NCBI RefSeq assembly: GCF_001854805.1
Contig: NZ_MBLO01000259.1
Location: 210,789 to 269,860, forward strand
Reading direction: 5' to 3'
Length of the DNA stretch: 59,072 nt
From: Pseudofrankia coriaricola
GTDB lineage: Bacteria; Actinomycetota; Actinomycetes; Frankiales; Frankiaceae
Shown here: positions 8,135 through 19,146 of the stretch, piece after piece
Position numbering within the stretch: position 1 is the stretch's first letter
Layout: each line of letters begins with the position of its first letter
Program-made: the position numbers and the translations under genes
Notes under the pieces: generated by a model
Seen by the model: the letters and a program-made list of their open reading frames with translations, nothing else
Databases searched by the model: none
Told to the model about the DNA's origin: nothing

Positions 8135-9985
8135 TCAGGACAGGAACTTGATGTCGGCGATCGAGGCCTTGAACCCGTCCGGGGGCAGCTGGGTGATCCA
8201 GAGCACCCAGTACTTGGCCGACGTGCCGGCCGGGATCTGGACGGGCACGTCCTCGTTGGCCTGCCCGGTGACCTGCTGACCGACCACCGGGTACGCGTTG
8301 TTGACGTCCAGGCTCTCCGTGTCGCCGGCGCGCAGTTCGAACGTGACCGGCCCCAGCGAGCCGACGGTCACCACAACCGAACTCGGATGCACAGGCTCCG
8401 CGAACGAGACCCTGAAACCGACCCCGGACTTGAGACCACCGAAGGCGGCGGACTTATAACTCTGGGTCGTCCACTGGGTCGATGGGTTGCCGTCGATGGC
8501 GTTGCCGACCGTGTCCTCATTCTCTTTCTTGTCCGGATCACCGGTCAGCGGGTCGTAGGAAATGACTCCCGCCGGCGTGAGGGCAGACCCTGCCGTCGCC
8601 GTCGGGGACGAGATCGGGCCGTCGGCCGTGTTGTCGCCATCGCCGCCGCCGAGCTGGAGGGCGAGCACGATCCCGGCGGTAAGAATCGCGACCACCACGA
8701 TCGCGATGATGATCGGTAGCGCGCGTCGTCGGGGCTGCTGTCGGTTGACCGGGGCCTGGCCCGAACGTGGCCGCTGGCCGCCGGTTCCAGCCGGCGGGTA
8801 GCCGCGCTGCTGCGGCGGATAGCCGTTGTCGTCGTAGCCGCCGCCGCGCCGACCGCGGTCGTAGCCGTCGTCGTAGTCGTCCTGGTAACGCCCGCCTCGG
8901 TAGCCACCGTCGTCATAGCCACCGCGGCCGTAGTCGTCCCGGCCCGGCGTCGCGAATCCCGCCGTCGACGGCAGGCTCGCGGTGTCGGGACCGTAGCCGT
9001 CCGGGCCGCCGTAGCCCGGCATCATCGCCTCGGTGCCCGGCGGCTCGTCGCCGAACGTCATCAGGCCGGTGTCGTGCAGCGCCTCGACCGGGGTGACCGC
9101 CTCCAGCTCGGCGATCAGGTCGGTGGCCGTGGTGATCGGCTCGCCGGCTGACTCGTCGCCGCTGAGCGCGGCCATGGTGATCGCGTCCAGGTCGCGCGGG
9201 ACCGCGTGGTTGAGCTGGCGTGGGCTCTGAAGGCGGCCGTACGTGCCGTAGGAGGCCGGCGGCAGGCCGGTGTCCCCGGACAGCGGCCAGGAGCCCGTCA
9301 GGGCGGCGTAGAGCAGCCCTCCGAGCGCGCGCACGTCGGCGGCCTCGGTGCCGGCGCGGTCCTCGCTCTCGGTCGGCCCCGTTCCGTCGATGGTCGCCAG
9401 CACGGCACCGACCTCGAGGTCGATGACCTTGACCGTGCCATGGCTGGAGACGATCACATCGCCGGGACGCAGCCCACCGTGGCGCAGCCCGCGCTCGTGC
9501 GCGGCGGCGATCACGCGCGCGGCGCCGAGGACGACGGCCGAGGCCTGCTCCGGCCGCAGCGGGCCTTCCTGGGCAAGCTGCCGCAACGTGCGGCCGTCGA
9601 CCCATTCGGTGATGACGTAGGAGACCTGGCCGTTGTCGGTGGTCGTCACGGTCGCGTCGTAGGTGGACGCGGCACCCGGATGGACCAGTCGACCGGAGTT
9701 CACCGCGGCCGACAGCAGCGACTGGGCGGCCTCGTGGCGCGCGGGGTCGTCGTCCACGTGCTCGACGACGCGGACCGCGACCGGCCGGGTCAGCACCGTG
9801 TCGTCGCCACGCCAAAGCGTGACCGGACCGCGGGAGCTCAGTACACCGATGAGGCGGTAGCGGCGGTCGAGGACGGACTCCGCGAGCAGGGTGCCGCCGT
9901 CGGCCGCGCCCGCGCCGGATGAGGCGTTGACTGTCACGTCGTTGTCGACGTCCGCGGACTGCGGCCGGTTGCCTGCCTCGACCAC
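8135..9985 (-). CDS. Membrane pseudokinase with discoidin-like C-terminal domain (MurJ partner)
   Basis: The N-terminal region (about 35-290) is a Ser/Thr kinase fold with catalytic residues lost: the HRDLKPxN loop reads HGGLRPGDVIV (no Asp), DFG reads DLE, and the VAIK lysine is replaced (VAVRVV). A low-complexity Tyr/Gly/Asp-rich linker, one transmembrane helix (ALPIIIAIVVVAILTAGIVL, about 415-440) and an outside domain resembling F5/8 type C (NAIDGNPSTQWTT) follow. In M. tuberculosis the same pseudokinase and outer domain are fused to MurJ (Rv3910) and recruit FhaA; here they form a separate gene just downstream of murJ. I chose GTG 9985 (CCTCC complement 4 bases upstream); the frame is open to GTG 10144, but the added residues are Arg/Gly-rich filler. 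Confidence 0.85.
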   Translation of the reverse strand: MVEAGNRPQSADVDNDVTVNASSGAGAADGGTLLAESVLDRRYRLIGVLSSRGPVTLWRGDDTVLTRPVAVRVVEHVDDDPARHEAAQSLLSAAVNSGRLVHPGAASTYDATVTTTDNGQVSYVITEWVDGRTLRQLAQEGPLRPEQASAVVLGAARVIAAAHERGLRHGGLRPGDVIVSSHGTVKVIDLEVGAVLATIDGTGPTESEDRAGTEAADVRALGGLLYAALTGSWPLSGDTGLPPASYGTYGRLQSPRQLNHAVPRDLDAITMAALSGDESAGEPITTATDLIAELEAVTPVEALHDTGLMTFGDEPPGTEAMMPGYGGPDGYGPDTASLPSTAGFATPGRDDYGRGGYDDGGYRGGRYQDDYDDGYDRGRRGGGYDDNGYPPQQRGYPPAGTGGQRPRSGQAPVNRQQPRRRALPIIIAIVVVAILTAGIVLALQLGGGDGDNTADGPISSPTATAGSALTPAGVISYDPLTGDPDKKENEDTVGNAIDGNPSTQWTTQSYKSAAFGGLKSGVGFRVSFAEPVHPSSVVVTVGSLGPVTFELRAGDTESLDVNNAYPVVGQQVTGQANEDVPVQIPAGTSAKYWVLWITQLPPDGFKASIADIKFLS

Positions 9986-10181
9986 AACGCCTCCGTCGTC
10001 CCCGGATCCGTGGCACCGTCGCCACTGTGCTCGCCCGGCCAGCGGCGGCCGGCGCCCGCGGGCAGCGCCTCCTGATGGCGCACCCGATGGCCTCGTCCTC
10101 CCGCGCCGCTCGCCTTGGCGCCACTCGACCTGAGTCTGGCGCACCCGCGATGGCTCTTGCTGGCCGTTTGGCGATGTTCCT

Positions 10182-10206
10182 AGATTAGTTTACGGGGATC
10201 GCCCCG
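10182..10206 (-). promoter_or_regulatory. Possible promoter for the pseudokinase gene, with a small hairpin after murJ
   Basis: The gap between murJ and the pseudokinase gene is strikingly AT-rich for this genome. On the minus strand it reads a short hairpin CGGGG-CGAT-CCCCG directly after the murJ stop, then GTAAACTAATCTAGG. TAATCT (10187-10182) fits the TAnnnT -10 pattern of actinobacterial housekeeping promoters. No convincing -35 is seen, so this is tentative. Confidence 0.4.
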
Positions 10207-10216
10207 ATGGTTTCTC

Positions 10217-12778
10217 TCAGCCCCGGCGGAAACGTCGGGAGACCATGCGGGTCAGCGCCCTGACCTCGGGGATGCCCATCCGCGTGACCGTCCCGACGAA
10301 CAGGGGCAGACCGACCAGCGCGCCGGCGAACACCGCCGTGAAGGAGCCGAGGAGCCCGTCGCCAAGAACGTCGCGCACCCCGTGGGCGACGGCGCTGGCC
10401 ACCGCCGCCCCGATGCCGGCGGCGACGCTGATCCGGGCCAGCGTCGCGATCACTCGATCGCCGTCCATCCCGCCGAGCCGGCGGCGCAGCAGCGCGACCG
10501 TCACGCACAGCCCGGCCAGGTAGCCAACGTTGAAGGCGAGCGCCAGCGCGATCGCCCGGTGCTCCGGCGGCAGGAGATGGCTCAGCGCCACCGCCGCCAG
10601 CACGTTCACCGCCACCACACCGATGTTCACCAGCGATGGCGTTCGGCTGTCCTGATGGGCGTAGAAGACCCGCAGGTGCAGCTGGAACACCGAGAACGGC
10701 ACCAATGCCACGGCGAAGGCCGAGAGTGTGTCGCCAATGGCGACCGCCGAGTCGTGCTCGACGGCGCCGTGGTTGAACACGGCCACGGCGATGGGGCGGC
10801 CCAGCGCCAGCAGGAACAGCGCCGCCGGCACGATCGCGGTGAGGCTCAGCCGGGTCGCCGTCGACAGGTCGTCAAGCACCAGGGCGCGCTTCCCGTCGGC
10901 GGCGTGCGCGCTCATCCGCGGCAGCAGCGCGGTGATCACAGACACGCCGATGATCGCGTACGGGAGCTGGAAGAGCTGGTAGCCGTAGGCGTAGATGACG
11001 TTGGCGGTGACGGCGGTCGACAGCCGGGTGATGACCACGTAGCCGAGCTGGCTGACGATCACCCACAGGACCGTCCAGCCGGCGAGCCGCAGCGCGTTGC
11101 GCAGTCCGGGGTGGGACAGGTCCAGCCGCGGGCGGTAGCGGAAACCGACCTTGCGCAGGGATGGCAGCAGCGCGATCGTCATCAGTACGACGCCGAGCGT
11201 CGTGCCGCCCGCGAGCACCGCGGTCTGTGTGCCGGTGATCGTCTTCGGGCCGTCGATCTGTGGCGGGCGCGGCCCGGAGATCACATAGGTGAAGGCCACG
11301 CACGTGGCGATGACGGCCAGGTTGTTCAGGACGGGCGTGAACATCGGCGCCGCGAACGAGCCGCGCACGTTGAGGATCGCGCCGATCGTCGCGCCGATGC
11401 CGTAACAGACGATCTGTGGCATGAACCAGCGCAGCATCTCCACGCCGAGGTCACGCTCCGGACCCGGATGGCCGATGTAGGGGGCGACGATCTGGGGCGC
11501 CAGGATCATGCCGATGACGGCGGCCCCGCCGAGCAGCAGGATCATCAGCGTCAGCAGCGACGAGGCGAACCGGTCGCCGCCGTCCGGGTCCTCCTTGGAC
11601 GCCCGGACCAGCACCGGCACGACGACGCTGGTCAGGATGCCGCCGATCAGCAGGTCGTAGACGATGTTCGGAATCGTGTTCGCGACGTTGTAGGCCTCAC
11701 CGACCGCGCCGGTACCGAGCGCGACCGCGACCGCGACGGTGCGCAGGAAGCCGGTCGCGCGCGAGGCGATCGTGCCGAGCGCCATCACCCCGCTGGCCCG
11801 GCCGAGCCCGCCCTTCCTCGGACCGCCCGCCGGCCCGGCGGACCCCGCCTGCCCGGCCTGCCGCGCGGGGCGCGGGCCCGTGCGCCCGGTTCGGGGGACC
11901 ACCATCGTCTGGTCGGCCATCCGGCCGGCGGCGCGGTCGGTCCGCGCTACCGGCCGGTCCGGCGGCACCGGCCTGGGAGGTCGGGCCGGTCGGACCGGTT
12001 CGTCTCCGCGCTGGCGCGGCTGGCGCGGCGGCTCGGGCGGCGGGGTGCCGCGGCGGCCACCGGAGCGGTGCGCGCCGAGCGGCCGCCCGTCGCGGCGCGA
12101 GACCGGGGTGGTCGGGCGTGCCTCGGCCGGACGCGGCGTGCCCGGCGGCGGCGTGCCCAGTGGCCCCGGCAGCCGGCTCGTCGGGCCCTGCGGTGACGCC
12201 GGGGGCGCCACGGGGGGTGGCACGGGTGGCCTGGACGGCGCCGGCGGCGGTACCGGGGGTACAGAGGGCCGGCGTGGCCGCATCGACGGCGCGGGAGACG
12301 GGGGAGGCGCCGAGGGCCGTCGCGGCTGCACAGCCGGCGGGGGTGGCGGGGGTGGCGGTACAGACGGCGGCGGTACAGACGGTGGAGGCGTCCGCGGCGC
12401 GGCCGGCAGCCGGCGAGTGGGACCCGCCGGGACGTCGCCCGGATACCGGTCGTCCTGGTACGGGTCTTCGCGGTACCGCTCGTCGGCGCGACGAGGCCCG
12501 CGGTAGCCATCGTCCGGGTGGCGCTCGTCCCGGTACCGGCCTTGGTGCTGGCCCTCGCGGTAGCGCCCGTCCCCGTACTGGTCGTCCCGGTATTGGTCGT
12601 CCCGGTACCGCGCGCCGGGGCGGCGGGCGTCTCCGTAACCGGCATCCGGGTGCTCGGCGTCGGGGTACTGGTCGTCCCGGTAGGGCTCCTCGCGGTACAG
12701 GTCATCCCGGCGGGTCGGGCCGGTCCCCCGGCGGTGCCGCGGCCCGGAGGGGCCGTCGGGACCGTCGGCCGGGCTCAC
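10217..12778 (-). CDS. murJ: Lipid II flippase MurJ (MviN) with long disordered N-terminus
   Basis: Moves lipid II across the cytoplasmic membrane for peptidoglycan synthesis. The membrane domain starts at about residue 325 (GLGRASGVMALGTIASRATG, then TVAVAVALGTGAVGEAYNVA, the classic MurJ N-terminal signature) and continues with about 14 hydrophobic segments to residue 850. The first 320 residues are unusual: repeated RDDQYRDDQYGDGRY-type acidic/Tyr units, then long Pro-rich tracts, presumably a cytoplasmic tail for protein contacts. The 853-residue length exceeds the roughly 510 of typical MurJ because of this tail, and the kinase-like part fused in mycobacteria is a separate gene here. GTG 12778 overlaps the upstream stop by 4 bases. 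Confidence 0.94.
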   Translation of the reverse strand: MSPADGPDGPSGPRHRRGTGPTRRDDLYREEPYRDDQYPDAEHPDAGYGDARRPGARYRDDQYRDDQYGDGRYREGQHQGRYRDERHPDDGYRGPRRADERYREDPYQDDRYPGDVPAGPTRRLPAAPRTPPPSVPPPSVPPPPPPPPAVQPRRPSAPPPSPAPSMRPRRPSVPPVPPPAPSRPPVPPPVAPPASPQGPTSRLPGPLGTPPPGTPRPAEARPTTPVSRRDGRPLGAHRSGGRRGTPPPEPPRQPRQRGDEPVRPARPPRPVPPDRPVARTDRAAGRMADQTMVVPRTGRTGPRPARQAGQAGSAGPAGGPRKGGLGRASGVMALGTIASRATGFLRTVAVAVALGTGAVGEAYNVANTIPNIVYDLLIGGILTSVVVPVLVRASKEDPDGGDRFASSLLTLMILLLGGAAVIGMILAPQIVAPYIGHPGPERDLGVEMLRWFMPQIVCYGIGATIGAILNVRGSFAAPMFTPVLNNLAVIATCVAFTYVISGPRPPQIDGPKTITGTQTAVLAGGTTLGVVLMTIALLPSLRKVGFRYRPRLDLSHPGLRNALRLAGWTVLWVIVSQLGYVVITRLSTAVTANVIYAYGYQLFQLPYAIIGVSVITALLPRMSAHAADGKRALVLDDLSTATRLSLTAIVPAALFLLALGRPIAVAVFNHGAVEHDSAVAIGDTLSAFAVALVPFSVFQLHLRVFYAHQDSRTPSLVNIGVVAVNVLAAVALSHLLPPEHRAIALALAFNVGYLAGLCVTVALLRRRLGGMDGDRVIATLARISVAAGIGAAVASAVAHGVRDVLGDGLLGSFTAVFAGALVGLPLFVGTVTRMGIPEVRALTRMVSRRFRRG

Positions 12779-15402
12779 GGCTCGCTCGGGTTGGCTGGCA
12801 CCCCGCCAGCGTAGGCGCGTTCGGACTGGGTCCGTTGTGTTCCTGCCGCGTTCGCCTGGATCCGGCGCACAGGTGTTGTCACACGGTCGGTGACCTGCGC
12901 CGCGTCCGGGTCCGTTCGGGTGCCGTCGGCCATCGTCGGCGGCTCACCGATCGGCGGACCGCCGGCCAGCGGCTCGCCAGGTCCATCGCCGCCGTGGGGC
13001 CCCGCGCCGCGGCGGCGACGCCGACGGACCAGGCGCAGCAGGACCGCGGCGGCGAACAGCCCGACGGCGACGTAGGTGATCGCGGTGGCGATCGTGCCGT
13101 AGGCGGTGGAGCGCACCAGGATCCGCGCCGGTTGGGTCGTCAGCCGCTTGCCATCCGGCGTCAGTACCTGGATGTAGACCGGGAACGTGCCGGCCGCGTC
13201 GGAGCTGACGGAGATCAGTACCTGCGCGACGCCGCCCGGCTGGACGATGACGGGAATCGTGGAAGCCGAACGCAGCCGGGTCTTGTCGTTGGACGACACG
13301 GAGAGCAGGACGGTCATCGGGAACGCGTTGCCCGGGAGAGTGTCGCTGATGTTGTTCACGGTCAGCGGCACCGTGCCCTCGCGGCTGGTCAGGGTGACCT
13401 TCTCCGAGGCCTGGACGCGGACGCCGTTGCGGATCAGGTTGGTCCGGCCGTCGACCTCCTGGCTCAGATGGACGGCTCCGGGACGGTTCGCCCGCCATTG
13501 CACCGACAGCGCCGTCAGCAGGGTGTTCTTCATGGGGTCGATGACGTCGTGGCGCAGCTTGCACGTCGCGGGGTTGGCCGCCACTGGCGGGTTGACCCGG
13601 TAGTCGATCCGCGCGCACAGAACCGGGTCGAGCAGCGCCGCCTCGTCACGCAGGTGCTCCACCGCGTCGACGTAGGACGTCGGGATCTCGCGGTCGGCCG
13701 CCCACTGCGGGTAGGTGAGCGCGAGACGGGCCGTGCCCGCGGTCACTGTGGCGGCGGATGGCGCCGTACTCCCGGTCGAGTCGTCCCCGGCTCCGCTAGC
13801 GGCCCCGGCTGTGCTCACGGGGGCAACCGGCAGCGCCGTCGGCTGGAAGAAGGGCTGGTAGCCGGAGTTCGCCGGAGAGCCAAGGGCGTGCAGCACCTGC
13901 TGAGCCACCTGAGCCGACGGGTTCCAGTCGCGGGGGAGCGCCAGCACGGCGAGCCGGTTCTGGTTCGACTTCTCCGAAGTGATCATGGCCAGCTCGGCGA
14001 GCATGTCGCCCAGGGCCTTCGGCTCGTTCGACTCGGCCTCCGGCGCCGTGACCAGTTGGGCGAGCCTCGAGTCGGCCGCGAGGGCGCGGATCGGGCCCGC
14101 CGAGGTCTGCTGGACGGTGAGCGCGGTGGGGGTCGCACTCCTGCTCGCCGCCGGCAGCAGCCGGTCGTCCATGATGACGGTCGTCACGTCTACGCCCTTG
14201 GCGGCGAGGAATGCCAGCGTCGCGGGGTCGGCGAGTCCGTCCACCGGGTAGGCGGCTTTCACGGCGTCCTTGGCGTCGCGGTGGCCGAGTGCCTCGGCCA
14301 CGACCTGGCGGCCGGTGTTCACCGCCCAGAGGACGTCGTTGAGCTCGCCCGCGCGGACGAGCGCGGCGAGGTCGACATCGCCCCAGGGCAGCGCGAACAC
14401 GGTGTTGCCCCGGGTGTTGGCGAACGCGCTCAGGCGGTCCAGGAAGGTGGCCGCGTCCCTGCTCAAGGGCTGTTCCCGCGGGCCGCTAGGGCTCGCGAAG
14501 CGGTAGCAGTTGGGGACCGTCGTGCACACCGCCGCGGCGCCGTACGTGTCCCTGCCGGCCATCACTCGCAAGGTCTTCAACAGCGTCGGGTCGAGGGCGA
14601 GCGCGACCGCGGACTTCTGCTCGCTGGTCGGGTCGAGCGCGTCCAGCAGCCTGGACAGCCGGCCGCCTGGCTTGATGTCCTTGGCGAGCCCGTCGTCGGT
14701 CAGCATCCCGTCCGAGCGCAGCTTCGGCGGGGCCGAGATCGGCAGCACGGTCGAGACCGCGATCGGCTTCAGTGACGGCTGTGGTGGCGCCCAGACGAGG
14801 AACGTGTAGGCGGCCGCGATCAGGGTCCCCGACCGCAGGACGGAGACCCGCATCGGGTAGATCGTCAGCTGGGGCTTGCTGACCTTCTGATCCAGTGGCG
14901 CGTCGAGCGTGAACTTGTGATCGGGCCCGACGGGCACGGGGTCGCTAAGCGGCGCGGAGTAGGTGACGCTCGTCGGCTTGGCTCGCGCCTGTTCGAGCCG
15001 GGCGCGGCCGCCTGCGGCAGGGATGCCGCCAGGCATCACCCGCACCTCGACCTTGAGGTCCTGCCCGGAGTCCGAGGGCGCGAGGTCCACGTGCCCGCTC
15101 AGCGAGAGCGGCACCCCCGGAGAGGCGACCGGCATGTAGCTGTCCAGGACGACGCTGGTCCGCGGCGCCGCCGCCGACGCCGAGCCCGCTGCCGCGCCTG
15201 CCCCCGATGTACCGGGAGAACTCGAGGCACCGGAGGCCGGCGCGGCTGTCCTACCTGTGGATGAGGCTGTGGACAACCCTGTGGATGCTGTGGATGAAGC
15301 AAACGACGGAACCGACGGCAGTCCGGTCAGCGCCGCCGTCAGCGCTACCGCGACCGCCAGATATGCGGGCCTTCTCACCCGCCGCGGGCTGGAGTGGGTC
15401 AC
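12775..15402 (-). CDS. Exported membrane-anchored protein, DUF6049 family
   Basis: This 875-residue protein has an N-terminal signal sequence ([20 protein letters not shown], about 10-30) and then a Ser/Thr-rich stretch with repeated Ser-Thr units. A long extracellular body follows, and one C-terminal transmembrane helix (about 766-788) is followed by an Arg-rich stop-transfer sequence and a cytoplasmic tail. This matches DUF6049, the family of the essential M. tuberculosis protein Rv3909, always found just upstream of murJ. The biochemical role is unknown; context points to cell-envelope assembly. Start GTG 15402 and stop both overlap their neighbours by 4 bases (GTGA), so NUDIX-DUF6049-murJ are translationally coupled. 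Some Ser-Thr codons create DnaA-box-like DNA strings at 15256-15297. Confidence 0.88.
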   Translation of the reverse strand: MTHSSPRRVRRPAYLAVAVALTAALTGLPSVPSFASSTASTGLSTASSTGRTAAPASGASSSPGTSGAGAAAGSASAAAPRTSVVLDSYMPVASPGVPLSLSGHVDLAPSDSGQDLKVEVRVMPGGIPAAGGRARLEQARAKPTSVTYSAPLSDPVPVGPDHKFTLDAPLDQKVSKPQLTIYPMRVSVLRSGTLIAAAYTFLVWAPPQPSLKPIAVSTVLPISAPPKLRSDGMLTDDGLAKDIKPGGRLSRLLDALDPTSEQKSAVALALDPTLLKTLRVMAGRDTYGAAAVCTTVPNCYRFASPSGPREQPLSRDAATFLDRLSAFANTRGNTVFALPWGDVDLAALVRAGELNDVLWAVNTGRQVVAEALGHRDAKDAVKAAYPVDGLADPATLAFLAAKGVDVTTVIMDDRLLPAASRSATPTALTVQQTSAGPIRALAADSRLAQLVTAPEAESNEPKALGDMLAELAMITSEKSNQNRLAVLALPRDWNPSAQVAQQVLHALGSPANSGYQPFFQPTALPVAPVSTAGAASGAGDDSTGSTAPSAATVTAGTARLALTYPQWAADREIPTSYVDAVEHLRDEAALLDPVLCARIDYRVNPPVAANPATCKLRHDVIDPMKNTLLTALSVQWRANRPGAVHLSQEVDGRTNLIRNGVRVQASEKVTLTSREGTVPLTVNNISDTLPGNAFPMTVLLSVSSNDKTRLRSASTIPVIVQPGGVAQVLISVSSDAAGTFPVYIQVLTPDGKRLTTQPARILVRSTAYGTIATAITYVAVGLFAAAVLLRLVRRRRRRGAGPHGGDGPGEPLAGGPPIGEPPTMADGTRTDPDAAQVTDRVTTPVRRIQANAAGTQRTQSERAYAGGVPANPSEP

Positions 15403-15869
15403 GCGCCTGCCGCCAGGAGCGCGGGGACGTCCTGCAGGAGCCGCCGTTCGTCGGCATAGGCGAGCCTTCCGGCCACCTGGTCGAGGGGGACCCAGGCGAC
15501 GGCGCTGACCTCGACGTCCGCGTCGGAGAGCTCGCCGGCGGTGCGCAGCAGCAGGTAGTGGTGCACGGTTTTGTGGACACGCGAGCGGCCGGTGACGAAC
15601 CAGAAGTCGATGGTGCCCAGCGCCGCCACGATCTCCCCGGTCACGCCGGTCTCCTCGGCGACCTCACGGACCGCGGCCTGTTCGTTGGTCTCGCCGCCCT
15701 CGACATGCCCCTTCGGCAGGGACCACAGCAGCCGGCCACGTCGGTCCCGCCGGGCGATCAGAGCCGCCTTCGCGTAGTTGGAGCGGGCGTCAAGCACGAG
15801 ACCACCGGCCGACGTCTCCTCGACCCGACGCAGCCGGCGACGGCCACGGGGGGACGACGACGCCGGCAT
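15399..15869 (-). CDS. NUDIX hydrolase (MutT4-like)
   Basis: This 156-residue NUDIX enzyme has a complete Nudix box: [20 protein letters not shown] followed by TGV (about 52-74), matching G-x5-E-x7-R-E-U-x-E-E-x-G-U. It would hydrolyse a nucleoside diphosphate linked to another group; the gene position next to pcnA equals mutT4 (Rv3908) in mycobacteria, but substrate cannot be told from sequence. I chose ATG 15869 ([13 protein letters not shown]) over longer open frame because a -10-like TACGAT lies exactly 6 bases upstream, which would give a leaderless mRNA, and because the residues before it are Pro/Arg filler. It is first gene of the NUDIX-DUF6049-murJ operon and divergent from pcnA. Confidence 0.9.
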   Translation of the reverse strand: MPASSSPRGRRRLRRVEETSAGGLVLDARSNYAKAALIARRDRRGRLLWSLPKGHVEGGETNEQAAVREVAEETGVTGEIVAALGTIDFWFVTGRSRVHKTVHHYLLLRTAGELSDADVEVSAVAWVPLDQVAGRLAYADERRLLQDVPALLAAGA

Positions 15870-15881
15870 AAAACGATCGTA
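15870..15881 (-). promoter_or_regulatory. Putative leaderless promoter -10 for the NUDIX-DUF6049-murJ operon
   Basis: On the minus strand TACGAT (15881-15876) is followed by six bases and then the ATG. Transcription normally starts 6-7 bases after a -10 element, that is at the start codon itself. No Shine-Dalgarno is visible, consistent with a leaderless mRNA. A -35 is not clear. Confidence 0.5.
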
Positions 15882-16131
15882 CGAGCATCGGATGAGCCGT
15901 CCCCGGCGACTGTCCGGCTTGTCCGGATGGGGCGTGGGGTGGGCACTGCCTGGTCGCGGGGTTGGTGCATATGGCGGGCGTTGGTGCCGGTTCGGGGTCG
16001 GTGGGGGGTTGGGTTGGCGCCGGAGGGCAGGCGTGGGGCGCCCGGGCTGGCCCTGGTGAAAGCCCCGGCCGGGCCCGTGAGAACAGCGCGATCCGCGTGA
16101 TGCACCGGTCCTGGCCATGATCGGAAAACTG

Positions 16132-16161
16132 TTGGGGGGTGCCGGTAGTGGCCGCTACCCT
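16132..16161 (+). promoter_or_regulatory. Putative leaderless promoter for pcnA
   Basis: TTGGGG (16132-16137), 18 bases, then TACCCT (16156-16161) resembles a housekeeping promoter. Six bases later comes GTG 16168, so the transcript would start at or beside the codon. There is no Shine-Dalgarno before this GTG. Confidence 0.5.
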
Positions 16162-16167
16162 GGTCAG

Positions 16168-17679
<1,512 letters not shown>

Positions 17680-17688
17680 CCGGGCGGG

Positions 17689-19146
17689 TTACTGCTGACG
17701 GCCGGAGAGCGGCCCGTCGAGAACGTCGGTGGCGGGACGGGCGGCGGGCGGTCTCGCTGCCGTCTGCCCCACCGTCGTCTGCTCTACCGCGGCCTGTCCG
17801 ACCGGCACCGAGGCGGCCGGGGACGCGTCCAGGGACAGGTCGGCCGGCGTGCCGACGGCTCGGATCCGCATGTCGACCGAATGGCGGCGAGCGGCGTGGT
17901 AGTAGACGACGCCGGCGAGCAGGTAACCGAGGCCGGCGGCGATGATCGTCGGCGACGAGCGGCCGTTCGCCGGGACCACGACGGCGGCCAGGGCGGCCGC
18001 GGCCACGAAGGCGACGTTGAACAGAAGATCGTAGAGAGAGAACGCGCGGCCGCGGTAGGCGTCCGCGACCTCCTCCTGGACGATCGTGTCGACGCAGATC
18101 TTGCTCGCCTGCGCGGAGAAGCCGAGCAGCAGGCCGGCGGCGACAAACAGCGGTGACGAGAAGGGCAGACCGAGCACGATCTCCACCACGCCGCCGCAGA
18201 CGAGCACGGTCATGATCCAGCGGGCCTTGGGCATCCGGCGGGTGACCCTCGGGGTGACCACGGCGGCGGTCACCGTTCCGACGCCGCTGGCCGCGACGGT
18301 GACGGCGAGCCCGCCAAGGCCGCCGCCAGGGCCGGTGAAGTAGTTGCGGTACAGCAGGATCGTCATGACGAGCACCAGCCCGTAGGCCGCACGGGAAGCG
18401 GTCAGCGCGGCCAGTGCCCGCCGGACGGGCCCGGTGCGCCAGAGCACCCGCGCCCCGTCGGCGAGGTCGAGGGCCACCTGGCGGAACTGTGTGGTGATGC
18501 CGGCCCAGCCGATGATCTTTTCCGGCCCGAACATGTGCCGGTTCGCGAGCCGCGCGGCCGTTGTCGCGGCGCCCAGATAGGCGAGGCCCGCGAGGCCGGC
18601 TACCAGCGCGACGGATGAGTCCCGGCCGCCCGTGAGGCTGCGCAGCCCGCTTCCGGCGCCCGCGCCGAGCAGCGTCACCACGGTGCCCGACGTGACCGAC
18701 AGCGCGTTCGCGCCCATCAGCCGGTCGACATCGATCACCATCGGCAGGCCGGCGGAGAGCGCGGCGAGTACGAACCGGTTGACGCTGACGACGGCCAGCG
18801 CCGCGACATAGAAGTCCGCGCCGGTGTGGCCCGCGGCGATCAGCACGACCAGGATCGCCAGCAGCGCGGCCCTGGTCAGGGAGCACACGACCAGCACCCG
18901 TTGGCGCGACACCCTGTCGAGCACGATTCCGGCGAACGGCCCGATGACGCTGAACGGCAGCACCACGATCGCCAGCGAGGCGGCCAAGGCCCCCGGAGAC
19001 GCCGCCCGCTCCGGCGAGAACAGGACGTAGCTCACGAGGCAGGCCTGGAAGATTCCGTCCGCGGTCTGCGACGTCAGCCGGGCGGCGTACAGCGCCCGGA
19101 ACCCGGGCACGCCCAGCAGCTCCCGCAGTTTTCCGGCCCACGCCAT
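17689..19146 (-). CDS. Major facilitator superfamily transporter
   Basis: This 485-residue membrane protein has about 10-12 hydrophobic helices. It opens with FRALYAARLTSQTADGIFQ, a start typical of drug-efflux-type MFS proteins, and carries the loop 2-3 motif in the form GIVLDRVSRQRVLV (G-x3-D-R-x-x-R-R variant). The C-terminal 70 residues are a soluble Ala/Pro/Thr tail. Substrate cannot be predicted. It converges on pcnA with 9 bases between stops, which matches a conserved MFS gene next to pcnA in related actinobacteria. A TAGGCT -10-like hexamer stands 8 bases before ATG 19146, so the mRNA may have almost no leader. Confidence 0.9.
   Translation of the reverse strand: MAWAGKLRELLGVPGFRALYAARLTSQTADGIFQACLVSYVLFSPERAASPGALAASLAIVVLPFSVIGPFAGIVLDRVSRQRVLVVCSLTRAALLAILVVLIAAGHTGADFYVAALAVVSVNRFVLAALSAGLPMVIDVDRLMGANALSVTSGTVVTLLGAGAGSGLRSLTGGRDSSVALVAGLAGLAYLGAATTAARLANRHMFGPEKIIGWAGITTQFRQVALDLADGARVLWRTGPVRRALAALTASRAAYGLVLVMTILLYRNYFTGPGGGLGGLAVTVAASGVGTVTAAVVTPRVTRRMPKARWIMTVLVCGGVVEIVLGLPFSSPLFVAAGLLLGFSAQASKICVDTIVQEEVADAYRGRAFSLYDLLFNVAFVAAAALAAVVVPANGRSSPTIIAAGLGYLLAGVVYYHAARRHSVDMRIRAVGTPADLSLDASPAASVPVGQAAVEQTTVGQTAARPPAARPATDVLDGPLSGRQQ

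Noticed and set aside
12118-14775. Plus-strand 885-codon open frame opposite murJ and DUF6049
   Set aside because: It crosses two real minus-strand genes and has shadow composition.
15990-16140. 6C RNA motif (two C6 loops on the minus strand)
   Set aside because: Two runs of six C occur, but the flanking bases do not pair into the required hairpins.
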